Shown: positions 46,897 to 61,070, counted from the stretch's first letter. The stretch is DNA of 64,000 bases from Wuchereria bancrofti (GCA_005281725.1 SSBO01000001.1:6432399-6496398); one strand, 5' to 3'. Notes: a model not told the origin generated them from the sequence alone. Numbers and translations: made by a program.

Positions 46897-49800
46897 ATGA
46901 GTGTTGGTGAGGAAATGCAGTGATAACTGATTGCATTACTGTACAATGGTTATCTTATGTAATTACTGCACGACTATTGTACGATTTCAGTTTTTTGACT
47001 TATTAGAATAAAAAGCTCTTATTAGAATTAAGAACACCATTCTAAGGAAGTAAAATATGAATGCAGCTTTCTTGTTAATGAAATGATGCTAATATAGCGA
47101 TATCTACTTTCAAATTTGTTATACTATTTTTGAACTACTTCGCTATTTTATTCAGCCGATCAGTCTAAATCAAATATTTAAAGTGTAGGATAGATAGTTA
47201 ACTTGTCATTTAAGACGTTTTATATATCTTTTTTCTCAAGCATTCAATTCTTTTGCAACGCTATAACTAGTTCTGCAATACTGGTTTAAATTGTAAGATG
47301 CAGAATATGTCTAATTTATCATACGTGAAAGTTCACATTGAAATTTATAAAGAAGCTTAAATAACTTCTTTGCTTGTGAAAAATTCGAGAAAACTAAACT
47401 TTCCAATAAGTAAGAAATTTTAATTGTACAAATCTTATAAGTTCGGGAAAAAGAATTTTAATCCTCCCTCATTGCACAAACATATTGATCTGTTAACCAG
47501 TCCATCACTTAAGTTATCCTGCATATTTCGCAAATCATTCCTCTCAGCAAGATGAATATTAAATTTAAACTTCAAGAAAACAGAAGTGAATTTCCCTACA
47601 CGAAAATACAAAAAATTAGAAATTTATTAGTCACTGTATCCGTATGAAATGCAACAAAATTCTTTACTTAGAAAAAATCTCCTTCCGCTGTTTTCAGAAA
47701 AAAAAAAAATAAGTTAAATACTTCAATCCTACATCCAGTATTAGAATTGGCTTTCTCAAGATTTTATGATTCAAATGCATTACAATTCCTCAACGACGTT
47801 CAAATTTCTGTTTCTCTAAATTTAAACTGTTTCTTCTAATCAGGAATCCTCATTCCGAATAAAATTAATATCATAACAAGCAATATGATAGTGAAGTATT
47901 TCATATTATATCCTTTATGCAAGTATTTTCTTTAAATGTAAAGCTTATAGAGGACAGATAAAAGCAATAAGTTTAAAGCAAGATACTTCGAGATATCTGA
48001 TCTAGGCAACTGTTAGAAGCGAAAAAATTCCCGAATTTCTGATAGGTACAGGTGTGAACAATTATTATACTACAAATACAATTGCAGGAATAATGACTGA
48101 TGGATATTAAATGATAAAAACTGAGACGATTAGATTTTAATTTGAACTTGCAGATATATGCCAAATTCGCAAATAAATTTTTAGATTAATGGTTATATTA
48201 AATGTGTTGCTCCATATAACCTTATTATAAGATTCTGTTTTTCTTCATCAGTTTGCCATATTGTTACTGTCTAACTGTTTGTTGCGCCAATTGCTTTATC
48301 ATCAAAATGACGTTAATGGCCTCTCGATAAGGTTACTAAATATAAAATGAAGGATTAACATTAACTCAGATATTGAAAGTAATACAAAACCTTAAGTTGC
48401 AAAGCAATGATGGCAACACACAAGAATGACGAACTCTATTTGCTCCCTAAATTTGTTTTCGTCGTCTACATCGCACATACCTCTTTGGTTAGAAATAAAT
48501 CGCACCGTATTGGAAGATGAACTCTGGCCTCTAAACATCCTGTTCGTCATGATCATCACTTCCACTGCCGATCATATTCTTCTAAATATATAAATTATCA
48601 CCATGTGATGATAACAAGAATAGTCAGAATGTAAATAGCGATAACAATTGTAATTATGATTAGGAGCATAATGCTCTGGACATCAGTAAGATTTCCCACT
48701 GTATCATAATAATCAACTTTGCTCACTGTAAAACTTCCTGTTATAAAATCTAAGATCTACTGTTTTTATTTCTTGGCCATTTCAAAATAAATTAAACCAA
48801 ATAATTGAAGTAAGAGGTAAAATGGAGAATGTGTAGACTGGGGAAAGTTAGTCTGTAAAAAACTATCATAAGTGAGGATCACTTAAGCTGACCAAGACTT
48901 ACCTATATTTAAATCCATTAAAACTCAAAAATACAAAAAGTAATGCAGAATAAGACCTATCTAGTTCCAATATGAATACAAACACTTAATATTGCTAGTC
49001 TTTGATTTTCTTTCGTAAGGCAATTAATTAATTATCTTTGACTCTATTTATTTACTTTAGTAAGTACCCGAAATATTTCATCCAAGCAGTTAATCCTACA
49101 AGTGTATTTGTAAAATATTCTATGGAAACTAATATGTATAGTTTGCTTGTATTCCGTTCTTGTTTTCCTGTTTGGATGTGTACATTAATGGATAGACACT
49201 GCTGAACATTAATTACGACCAACTACGCCATCCATCTTCCGCTTCATCCTTTCTCCACTTGATTACTTTTGCTTGAAAATGCTCTGATCTATCCTTCCTC
49301 ATTTCAAACCCTCAATAAACGTTCATTACAACGGAACGGTTCTCCTCTTTTATCATCAACCTCATTCTATTCATCAAGTTTACAGTATGCTGCTGTCTGC
49401 CCCATCCTGGACTACACTATTTTAGAATAGATGTCACAGCAAAAGATAACTCTACTGGACACCATGCGACAATGATGCTTCTCTCCCGTTAGTTCGAAAA
49501 GCGATGCTGCATTGCTGATGACTGACTATCTTTATTGATGATTATCAGATGCAGAATTTCTTCTGGAACTCTTAAGTATGGATGCACAATGCAACTACAT
49601 CAATGCTTATCACATGCGACTATTAATAGTGGATTCGTTATCAAATCAAGACTTTACAAATTATTTCACTCCTTTCTCCACCCTTTTATAATAAGCATTA
49701 CAAAAGAAATTGCATTTGAATAGTTTAAATGCGTACTCAAAGAATAAATTTTATAAGAATTTTGAAACACATAAAAGAAGCAAAAACTTTTTTATTCTGT

Positions 49801-51520
49801 TATTAGTGAGGTGACCCATTCCCTCATATAAAGTGACCATTATATCATTATCACCAGTATATTATTATATCGTTATCAGAAAGGCAGAGAAGCCATGGAA
49901 ATGGAGCGAAAATGTCACATTCGAGCCTCTGAACTGTTTCAACAGCGCTACGATGGCATTATCAAACAACAGTTCTATATGTAACTAATTTATTGATTCA
50001 TTCGTTATATTCTCAACAGCGTTAGGGCAAACACTGAGATTTGAGCATCTCAAACACTTTCCTCTGCCTTTGCCATTTTTATTTACTTTCTCATTTTTTC
50101 ACTTCTCAAACTTTAATTTCACTAGCAAATGATGCAAGGTTCGAATTGAGTAATATTTCTTATACGACCCCTTGGTGAAATGAAGGATGACAAAGTGGTG
50201 ACCCGTCGTCATGTGTACATACCATAGTGCCAGCGAAGGAAGGAAGGAACGGGTTGGGTGCACATATTTGTCATCCTGTCTGTCTTCCGTTGGAGAATAG
50301 ATGGATGAATGCCCTGAGGGTTGCTGATTAAAGATGGCTCGTTGTTTATTGAGCACGGGCGCAATGCGGAAACTAAATAGTAGTGCGAGAAGGCAATTAT
50401 TATTGCTGCAGCTATGACTGCAGAATGCATGTCGTATGTGCAGCAACTGCTCGTTCACTGGTAATGCATGCATCATCGCAGAGTATGGCAGAGCGATATT
50501 TCGGATGATCACCTCATCCCCGTTATTTAACCCAATAACAAATTACGGTATACGCTTCCAGTTGCCTTTCTCTGTTACCGTAGCACATTAATTACTTTTT
50601 ATAATCGGTTGTGTGCAAATGGCTCCTGTTGTTACTGCTGAAGTATCATTCATGGCGAAATTTATCCGTCTGATATGAATGAAAGTTAGATTCCGAGTAA
50701 AGAACTTACACATAGGATCAAATCCAAATAACACTTGTTTAATTAATGACGACTTGTTTTCAACTCATTATGAAGTGAAATACGACAACCATAACTTCTG
50801 ATTTTATCTCTTTTTGAAATTTTAGAAATCTTTGTCTTTTTAACAGTAAGCTGAAATGTTCTTGTCCAGCCAGATCGATTTTATGTGAAGTTCAATTAAA
50901 TTCCATCAATGAAATTGAAAAGTTAACAGATGCGCATGATGTTGTCGCATCATTCATATCGTCAACCAGTTATCATCACAAAGCCAATAGAGTGGAGACA
51001 AAAAACCAGGCCTCTCACTCTCTAAACTGATAGTACGAATGAACGTCTGTCTTCTTGCCTCGGCAATATTTCTACCTTTCACAAAGTGCTCCACTCAGTG
51101 TGCAGTGTTGACAGCAATGTGCTCCTCAGCTGTTCCCGTTCAAAGGAACAATTACTTCCGTTTAAGCCCCCAACCAGACCCACTGAATCCCTTCTTCTTC
51201 TGTCACAACTCTGCTCTTCCACCAGCACCAGTCAGTCGCTCCGCATCGCTCTGCTCAACCATCCGTTCTGGGACACAAAACATCGAAATGGCTGGCTTAC
51301 CATCACTTCGGATGTAGTAGAATTCTCCATCAAAAATTAATTTACACACTACACACTATCTACGTAACGCACCGCATCAATATACATTCGAAAGTTCCGT
51401 GTATTTACTAGAACTACAGTAACCCCTGGCGTTGCAAAGAAATGATCCTCCGAAGAATATATCTGTACATTTAGCAATTCAAGAGCTATTTGCCTGCACA
51501 CTATTAAAATGCCAATAATT

Positions 51521-51579
51521 CCTTAAAAAACAATGAAGACAAGTGCTAAACATTAATTAACATATCAAAAGATGTATCA
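51521..51579. repeat. Direct repeat copy A
   Basis: This segment shares 44 of 45 bases (from gaagacaagtgctaaacatt to gtatca) with the copy at 52394-52451, about 870 bp away. Flanks diverge on both sides. Confidence 0.85.
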
Positions 51580-52290
51580 AGGCTAGTGCAAATTTATGAA
51601 CATGTAAAAGTGGTTACGTTTCTCAATATGAATCCTCCGGTTTTCAAACTTATCTTTAAGTTTTATACGCAGAACTGTTTGCTATGAAGAGTTAAACACG
51701 ACTATAAAGCTTTGCAGCTGTCAAAAAAATGACCAGGACAACAAAGTCACAAAGAACTTTGATATCGGCTACTAAAAATTAAATTTCCAACCACAATTCT
51801 TCAGCCTTTACGATTTTCAACCATGCACACTGAACATACTGGAATAGAAGTTTATTGCTCGAATCTGGAATTATGAAAGTTAAATAGTGGGACATAAAGT
51901 ACACAATATTTTCGAAAATGTATGAGAAGCTACTAAGAATTATTCTACATTATTGTTTTGAAGACTTCAAGAAGTGGAATACGAAATTAAGACCATGTAA
52001 CAAATATACCAAGGACACACAGAAAACCATCATTAGTTGGCATCATCAAAACATCATCAAGTCAAATATTTACATACAATTACAGTTCAATAATTGGGAC
52101 GGTATGCTGATTGACTGTTACTTCAGTGATTGTATGAGAACCATTGTACTGAAAACTTTCGAAACGCGTATTGTTAGCATCAGTCCAAATTTTCTGTAAC
52201 ACATCAAAACTTCAGCATGGTTTTACTCCATTATAACTGAAAATAGATTGTATGAATGCGACTAATATCCCACTTTCGAAAGCATATAGG

Positions 52291-52352
52291 AGAATTATAA
52301 CTGAAATACTTGAAATAACTGAAAAAAAAAAGAGAATTATAACTGAAATACT
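52291..52352. repeat. Short tandem duplication, 42-bp period
   Basis: agaattataactgaaatact occurs twice, separated by an A-rich spacer. Confidence 0.8.
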
Positions 52353-52393
52353 GAAACACAAGTAGCAAAATGGTCATGTTTAGCAACTGCCCT

Positions 52394-52451
52394 CCTTAAA
52401 AACAAGGAAGACAAGTGCTAAACATTAATTAACATATCAAAAGGTGTATCA
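52394..52451. repeat. Direct repeat copy B, abutting a stop codon
   Basis: This second copy of the 51521-51579 repeat ends exactly next to the chromodomain gene's stop codon (52454-52452), so it forms the beginning of that gene's 3' UTR. Confidence 0.85.
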
Positions 52452-55213
52452 TCAGATTTGGAAACTAACAGTTTCACTTTTCAATTGGTCAGCTATTACG
52501 CCAATCCGCCTTTCATCACTGTTCCCATAGTCGTGTAACTGTAACTGTTCTGAACTACGAGACAAACCAGATGTCCCTTCAACAACAAATGCCAACCTAT
52601 TAATTACCTGCTCTGAAAAATGAAGCTCTCTATGATCTGCTTCATAATGAGACAAATTTTACAGTTCAACTTGACTTCCACTCACCCAATCAAAAATCAA
52701 ATAACCCTGTGTAGGTAGATTTCACATAAAATACAAAAAAATATATATAGACAGTGAGTAAGCCCTCATTTTGCACTATTAATATTAGCATGAATGAAGA
52801 ATGATAAACTCCAATTATAGCAGAATTTACCTTGTCCATTAGAAACGACTTGTACTGATCCAGAACGACCTTCGAAAACCTCGGGTTTCTTCAGTTTCAC
52901 CTGTAAAACAGCAACAGCTCCGGCTTCACTCTAATCAACTTCAAAAATTTAAATACATCTTTGGGAATTTTCAGCAGTTTATTCAAGTTATTAGCACTGC
53001 TGTCTTTAATGAACAAGTGGATAAATACGAATTACAACTTGTTTTATTTTCTTACAAATGCTACTATCACCTCAACAAATATTAGATGAATTAAGTGGAT
53101 TACCTCAACTTCTCTTTTTGCATTTTTCTCTTCAACCAATTTGCTTTCATCATCTTTGATGGTCCTGAATATTTCAGCTTCAGATAATGCAGAATCCTTC
53201 CCAACTTTGTCAGCACATGGTAAATTCAATATCGTCTCCGATGGAAGAATCTGCAATAAAAACAAAGTTCCTATGCAATAATAAAACAAAAAGAAGTTAA
53301 AAAAGGAAAAACGTGGAGGAGAAAAAAGTTTTGCATTTACAAAGTACGAATTTCAAAAAAAAAATGGACGAAACGGCTTAACGGTCAATGGAGAAAAAAG
53401 AACAAATTCCTGATTATTTGTGGGACACACGGTGAAGAGTTTAAGTTCGTTCTTCAGTTATTATTTGCAACTACACTACAAATCTCAAGTGAGATTTTTC
53501 ACGATTTTGAACGAACCCTAAATTCCGCTTCCTCCTTCTTATCCAGCTCCTTCTCGGCTTCCATCTCCGGAGATTCTCTAGCTACTTGTTCCTCATCCGA
53601 CTTTTCTTCCTTCAGTTCTAACTTCCTGTCATCATTATTCTTCACTTCGTTGATTTTTGGAGCTGGGGTGGAAGTCATCGGTACATCGTTCAAAATCTTT
53701 TTACTTTTCGGGCCTCGCTTTCGAGGCGTTTTCGAGGATTTACTGCTTTCTACAACAGATTCACCTGCCAAAGCTATTGGCGTTCCGAGCCTTGAATGAA
53801 TACTTGACTTTGGTGAAACTTCTGAGCCTTAAAAGAAGCAACCAGTAGTATTTTAATTCCTTGGAAAAGAACAACCAAATTAGATGACCTTGAAAATACT
53901 AGTAAACAGTTACGAAATATACCTTCTGAACGACTTTCACTAGCACCCTCATCATAACTGTGATTGTCGCCATCTGAATCATCGGAATCCGAAATTTCTT
54001 TTATTTTCCGTTTCCTTCCACGATTTGACCTCTTGTTTCCCTTCCGAGTCCCACCTTTGAAATCGCTTGGTATGGAAAAACCTGATTCCGTGAACAGGTT
54101 TTCATTTAAGATATTACTTGACGGTTCCCACGTGTTATGTCTAAGAATTGATTAACCATAACATTCAATTGAATATGTACGAGTGAAAAATGATATACGA
54201 ATGCTCATATCTAAGCAGTGAGAAATTAACAAGCAAAGGCAACTTACTGGTTTGACCATCCTTTCCACTTGATCAGATATTCTGTTTTTCCCTTTAAAAG
54301 CAAAACTTGAAGAAAAAGTTACCAGCTCATTTTTTAATAATTTCAGCAATTCAATTTTCAATCATAATGTTAGCAGTCAAATATCAGCTTTTAAAACTAC
54401 GCCAACAGGCTCAATGAAACGCTAAATAAGCCTAGTTTCAACGAAAATAAACTAGCTGCAACGATCTCAAGCGTGTAATCTGAACGACCTTATTGAAATC
54501 CAATATGATTACTGAAAAATCAGCGTATGAAATTTAACAGACATCATGACATGATTCATTTCTCAAAAATAATTTATCATCTTAATTCATATTATTTTAT
54601 GTAGCTCTATCTTTATAAATCCGAACGTGCATTTTTGTTTTTTTAAGGCAAAAATTAGGGTGCAACTTTCGAGCTTGATGAACGGTTTGATAATGTTGAT
54701 TATAACACATTGGAAGATTAGAAAAAATACTTTTTGAGAGCTTCATAAAATGGTATTAAAAGCACCTACTAAATAATTTAGGCACTAGGTTTAAATTTTT
54801 TGTAATAAAAACACAGCAGGGATTTTCTGGATTGCAAGCTCAAAATAATTCGCCCAACGATTTACAAAAATATTTTATCTCAATTCATGATCACCTTGTG
54901 CATAGTATTCTTTATTATTCTGCTTATCAACGAGTGCATTTTTGTCAAGTATTTCTTTATAGTCATAGGCCACAAATCTCGTAGAAATAGAAAGGAGCAA
55001 AATGGGATTATTTCATAAATTCTAAAGTGTCAGTGGTAGTATGCGTTTTGATTAGATTTCCATTATCAAGATGGATTCGTAAGACCACACTGACAGTCAA
55101 AGTAAGCTTAATGAGACATTACAATGTTCGAAAAAACATTCACTTACTTTCCTTGTTCGAGATTTCAGAATTTTTTCCGCTGCATAAACGTCTTGTCCGT
55201 CCAGTGGATCCAT
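52452..55213 (-). CDS. Polycomb/CBX-class chromodomain protein
   Basis: Seven exons join in phase to 338 aa: 55213-55148, 54291-54248, 54140-53923, 53827-53517, 53250-53104, 52900-52831, 52612-52452. The chromodomain fills residues 9-53: VYAAEKILKSRTRK, then EYLIKWKGWSNQHNTWEP and SNILNENLF. The aromatic cage positions (Y10, W and W of KWKGW) are present, as expected for binding methylated histone H3. The match to Drosophila Pc and CBX chromodomains is closer in character than to HP1, because it has VYAAEKI and KWKGW. After it come basic, serine-rich segments (RKGNKRSNRGRKRKIKEI, SDSDDSDGD), an AT-hook-like PRKRGPKSKK and an acidic Glu/Lys stretch. I see no chromoshadow domain and no recognisable Pc C-box. 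The overall plan (N-terminal chromodomain plus charged tail) also fits nematode CEC-type proteins. Confidence 0.9.
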
Positions 55214-55230
55214 AATTTATGCTGAAACAA
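55214..55230 (-). other. Candidate SL trans-splice acceptor of chromodomain gene
   Basis: ttgtttcag ends 8 nt before the ATG at 55213. A GC-richer patch with a gtaagtg donor near 56784 could instead be a 5'-UTR exon spliced to the same acceptor. Confidence 0.5.
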
Positions 55231-58209
55231 TTGCATACTTCAAGTAAGTTGCTGCATCCATAGCAATCAAATAATAACTCTTAGGGTTGTATTAAAAATG
55301 ACACGGATTTTCGGATTCATCAAGTTATAAAAGATATTACTACTTTTGGTAATTGGACGATCCGAATCATTGCAATCAAATGATTAGTAATTTCAAACCG
55401 CATAAAAAACGATTGTGAATGAAAAACCTCGAGCACGGCCTGCAGTGAAAATAAACAGAACAGGTAATATTTTGTGCGAGCTACTGACAAATCACTAACA
55501 TAAAATGGATTTCTGCATCGATTTCTCAATCAACTCTCTTATTTCTTGCAATAGAACATAACTGCAATATCAAGTCAAGCTTTGCCAATATCAAGTTACT
55601 AGTCAGTTTGATAATGGAAAAACAACGCAGTAAAGTCTCTATACTTCCCATAATAGCATAATTATAATTCCACAATAGTAAAAAAGGCTTTGAATCACAA
55701 TGCATCAGTAATCAAGAAAACCGAAATGTTAAACGTCAATAACAGCCATACCCTTTATTGATATTTCAACCATAATAGTGCGGGAAGTAGGTGGGGCTGA
55801 CCAAAATTCTGAAAAGTAGAAGAGTGAAGCGACATATCAGATTTCAACTGGTACGAGAAAACTGTGCAGGAAAGTATATGCAACCACTAATTATCAAATG
55901 GCAATCGTCACAGCCAAAGAGTACAGCACACTCACACAATGATCTTAGAAAGAAATAAGAAGACGCGTTTTTAATCGCGTTTTTCTATTTCCATAGTTAC
56001 GGCTTATCAATTCTATCTATTCATAATATAAATACCACTTGCTGGCTGACAGCTACTTAGCATTTTATTACAAATCATTTGCCACATTACTGATTCATCC
56101 AGTCTGCGAGAACTCACCTACCTAAAGTATTCTCCACACTTTAAATGAAATCATTTCTACATGCCGATAATTAAGCTGTTTTAAGGATATCTACAGGCCG
56201 ATAATTAAGGTGCTTGGAATAAGAATGAAGTGAACGAAGATTTCTCTCTACTTAGACCTAAAGCCCGAAAGTACTCTTACCAAATTCAATGGCTTATATG
56301 TTTTCGCCTTCAAACTGTTTTACGAACTTCTGAGTAGGAAACTTTTACAAGGTTTGGTAGACATAACAGAAACCAACACATAATCGAAGGAAGATACTTC
56401 AAGAATGCACAGAAAAAGATAGTCAGAAGATTGAGAATGAGAACTGTACGTGAAAAACTCCACATGAATCCCTCAATTAAAGAATCATAATTGCAACATG
56501 AACCTGAAGCTTTTATGGTTGTGACCAGTGATTAACCCTATTCTTGCTCTAATCTCTGAAGACATGGAGGACATTTATAATTGGTCCACATGTACACCAA
56601 ACTTTCAACTTCCAATATCTACTGCAAATTAATTTGCTAGACACACAGTTTCGTTCTGACGATATTTATCAGCAATTTGACTTGGGAAAAAATTATGGAA
56701 ACTTCCTGAAGAGAGATGACAGAAACGAATAAAATCATGATATCTCCTAAATAATCTTAACAGTCAAAACTTTCCTCACTTACCGAAGACAATTCCGCCA
56801 ACATCCACAAACCAACCATCCTATCCACAAACAAGCTAGCCCGGGAACCAAGCCACAACTCCACTGGAAAATTGATTGAACCAGGTCGTCCTCCAGCGAG
56901 ATAGTGTCGTCTTCAGTTGTGAAATTGGATCGCTGTGAAAACTGTGACGCAAAAGTATTTTGGAACTGAGCAAGGCATAAGTGCGTGTGTCGTGTGGTTG
57001 TGGCTTCGGTCGAGTTTCTCAATTGCAGACGTTCTACTCGGTTACTTCCCTAAACAAACTGAATTAGCATCTGGAAACGGATTTTTACTCTGTGATTGCT
57101 CTGCGCCTCAAACTTCAAAGAAATGAAATATTCATAAAATGCTATCCTACAGCTGCTGCATTAATGTTGAACTGTTAGATGAAAGACATTCATTCTGAAT
57201 ATTTATCGACAAGCATTGCTCCTTCTCATCTTATCCCATCAGGCCGTTTGCAAAATAAGGCAAAGTGCTTTTTATCCACCGGAATCACCCGTAATCCGGA
57301 ATTGCAGGTTTAGTAAGTTCTGTATTTCATATATTTTGCAGTATCTCTGATTTATCATTAAGAGCAATTAGCACTTATTCAATTCTAACTGAAAAAATTG
57401 TGAACGCCAAAAGGTGCAAATAATGAGGAAATGAGAAAATTATAATTGGGATTGATTAGTAGTTTATACACACTCTCCCAATTTATCTTTAAATAACAAA
57501 GTGATGATTAGTGGCATATTTACGGCTAATTAAATAGAAGTAAAGCATAGCAGCTGTCACAGCATAGTACTTTGTGACACAATGCGCAGAACATCTGTTG
57601 CGTTGAATGAAAAGGTAAGGGAGGAGAAATAGATGAACCCCTCCTCTTCCCTACAGTTGAAATGATGAGATAGAAGTGAATAATGACCACTGCCTAATCA
57701 ACATTCATCCCAAACGCTAATTATCGCTTGTCCTTTTTTACTATTATCGTCGACCACACAGAGATTACTGCGCTTTGTACTTCCGAATGAGCGGTCTGAA
57801 TCAGTGAACACTGACTCTCATTTCAGGATCAAGAATGCACTAGAACATTTCCGCTCCCATAGAATTAATCAGTCAATCTACATAAATGACCGTCTGTATG
57901 ACGAAGTACCTGAGATACCTGTCAATCTTTACATCCCCGAGGCTTTTTGCAGAATTCACTCTATTTTCAAAATTCGTACCAAATAATGACACCACTTAAT
58001 TTCCATAGCGACGGTGGCGCCATCGCCCTGTACTTCTGTTTTCAGCCATGTAGATGAACGACCCCGCCATATCATAAATGTTCCACATACGCCTCAAAGG
58101 TCAACGCTATTTCGGTACTGTTTATTAGCCTTCGTTTCTCGAAACTCCCACTCTCGAACACTCACTCCGCTGCCTCACTCGATCGTATCCTATCACTAAC
58201 AAATGTTAC

Positions 58210-58412
58210 CTGTACCAGCGTGTGCTCTTTTTGTTCGACACTTCCCTGATTCTCTTGAGGTTCATTGTCTTTCATCAGCTGTCTGTGAACTGCTTCTCTC
58301 ATCAGTCCTTTTATAATAGCGATCTCTACTTTCTCCGCAGTATTTTTTTGAAATGTGCCCGAGATTGGCGGCCTGTACAACTTAGTGAGTCTTGAGTACA
58401 ACTCTATTGACT
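58210..58412 (-). CDS. Possible single exon of an unknown gene
   Basis: The frame is bounded by a gatatcag acceptor and a CAG|gtaaca donor and codes for about 67 aa with balanced composition (SIELYSRLTKLYRPPISG, then MREAVHRQLMKDNEPQENQG). No partner exon was found and no family is recognised. Confidence 0.25.
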
Positions 58413-61002
58413 CTGATATCACTATTTCAGGCTCTTATTGAGATTACTATCCTTATGAATAAATGTCTATTATGAGGTGTTTTATCAGAATGTTTAGAAC
58501 GATATTTGTAACTGTCCCTTCCATTTCACTAATTCAGCAAGAGAATATGATCTATTAGTATGAATTGTTAATTTCGGTATTACTGACATTGCCATCCTGT
58601 TGATTAATGATAAACCTCTTCAAAAGTACTAATTATACAATTTCCTGAAGCATCTTTTCATTGCTAATGAACGGGTGTGATGTCTGCAATATAAGTCAGA
58701 GTAAATCAACAGAAAAGCTGTAAGATTGTGATAAGGTAATCGACTTGTTGATCATTCAAAGTTGTTGGGACGGAACGATTTCGCTTTGTATTAGTGACAA
58801 GATTATTAAGAAAATGATAAACATTCATAACTAATGTAGCAAGAATTATAAATTGTCGGAAAAGAGAGTGAATAAAAGAATTGAAATCTACTCAAAAATG
58901 CAAGAATAACAGAAGAAAGAACGAGGAAAAACAGTACAGCAGAGAAGATCAACATGAGAGGGTACTATGATTGATGGTTATGACTTTCTCAAACCATTCT
59001 CAACTCATTATTCATTTTATCCTTGTCGTTTCTTTTAATTTCGATTTAATCATTAATCAAATCAATTTATCCACTCCTGCTATTTCAAGACAAAATAATA
59101 ACTGTTATTAGTTATTAGAGAATCACAAGCCTGTATCGAAGTGTTACCATCACCCATCTGAGCAGAAATCAGCGAATGCCGAAAAACACTGCTTAATGCT
59201 TTCATCTTACACAGAAATTATAGCTATGAAGTGGTAAAAAACACTGACAATAAATCTGAACATTATCTTTCCATCTAAATTAAAGTCAGAATTAGTCAAA
59301 GCGACAGATTGGATGGCTAATACAGCAAGGAAAACTGCAAATGCAAATGGCTCATCTTTACGTCATATCAGTTAATTATCAACTTAAAATGGTAATGTAT
59401 TGAAGAGGCGAAAACGATAAACTAAGCGATAAAGCAAAAATTACAACAAACTTAGAAGCAAATGATTGGTTCCATCTGTTTCCAGCTTTTCATTTTTTCG
59501 ATTTGATCAATCTATGAGTGATAAGACAGGAGTCAACAGACTTGTCGCATTTCATACGATTGTTTTCGACTTAATTTCATTACTTCTGATGACAGCTCTC
59601 CTCCTTATGTTGAGGTGATAAGTATTGCATACAAACTTCCTATTTTATTATATATATTTAATATTACTGACAATAGATATGAATTGATAATGAAGTTGTC
59701 TAAAATTTCTTGAAGTTTGACCTAGAAAAAAGATCAGAATTAATCGATGTTGCACTTGCACCTTACACTTCGGCAATGACTGCAGTGTTTGCGATGCTCA
59801 TTTTGTTGTAAGTACAAATAGCATGATATATCTCCATCCTATCATTTTTGGAGTTATTCACTGGAAGTTTGTAAGTAAGGAATCAGTATATCACCCTAAT
59901 CAATCTTTAAAAAATTAATTAAATGTTTCATGATATCGCTTTAAGTCTAGGCAAAAAGCATTATTTTCGTACAACTGAAAATCCATGAAACTTAACCAAC
60001 ACTGTACCAGAAAAGATAAATTAGCTTTCTTATTGTTCGTCTCTCTCACATAAATTAAAAAGAAACGTGAGACAGTCCAAGTTGACACTACAGACAAACA
60101 GCATAACTAATTAATTGGTCTCCTCTAAATGAACGTCATTCTTTCTCTTATTAAAATAAATATTTACAGATCCTTTTATTACTTCTGTCGTAATAAACAA
60201 TCAAAACTAAAGTGTAAAGTAAAGCCAATTATCAATTAGAACAATATAGTACTTGAGCTAATTAGATTTTGAGCAGCAAATATCCAAATTGAATGTCACA
60301 TCATGATACCATTTGGATGATTGTTTTATTTGAGGAAATTTCCAAATAAACCGAAAATAAACATTCAAAAAAACCGCAATCGGAAATAGTGCAGTGAAAG
60401 TGCTACAATGAACAACGAAAATATTTCGACTTCGATAAGAAATTTTGAAATATGCATAAGAAGTTAAGGTGAATAGAATTTATACTGCAACTGTAATTGT
60501 TGGTTGAAAAGCAATGCTACCAAGATTGTAAATGAAGTATTAGTGTATGTTAAGATTACGCTAACAAGGGATCTTTTTGATAAAATGTTGCTTAATTTGC
60601 TGATGAAGGCTTAAGATCGGAACTCATTTTAGGTTTCCTTTAAATCACATTAGTTTTTAGCCAAGAACACAAGTTGCCTGTTCTTTTTAAAGATAAGAAG
60701 GAATTTCATAAGCAAATTAAGTTTTTAGAGCAATATTGAAATAGCATTACAGTGTTCGGTTTTGTTGTTTACCCTTTCCACTTAATAAAAAAACCGGTTC
60801 TGTAACAGAGATTTCGCTACAGAAATCTGCCGATATTAAGGTCGATATTAAGCATCGTTATCACTTTCAATAGACTCCTATCACTCCAAATCATTTAGTA
60901 ATCAACACATACTGGAAATTTTCTAGAAAGAATAATGAAGAATGGACAGTTGAGAATTCATTGAAATGTTTGGAGATCAGCATTCCCTCAACATTCAATT
61001 AT

Positions 61003-61070
61003 TCTCTTTCTCTCTCTCTCACTCTCCCTCTTTCTTTACCTCCCTTTTTCTCTTCTGTTCTTCTTCTTCC
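61003..61070. repeat. CT-rich pyrimidine tract
   Basis: Runs of tc/tttc units of about 68 bp. Confidence 0.8.

Larger units (their letters stand above)
44511..52393. other. Gene-poor region with assembly gap
   Basis: About 8 kb has only short frames. A His/Tyr-rich minus frame at 46679-46936 arises from a gat/aat repeat, and frames at 50099-50512 and 51039-51340 lie in slightly GC-richer patches without motifs or splice chains. The latter could be part of an untranslated or regulatory region. Nothing is supported as a gene. Confidence 0.55.

Noticed and set aside
46679..46936. His/Tyr-rich minus-strand frame
   Set aside because: It is generated by a gat/aat repeat, not a histidine-rich metal-binding protein.
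50099..51340. Frames up to 137 codons in a slightly GC-richer stretch
   Set aside because: No motifs, no consistent splice chain, and overlapping frames on both strands.
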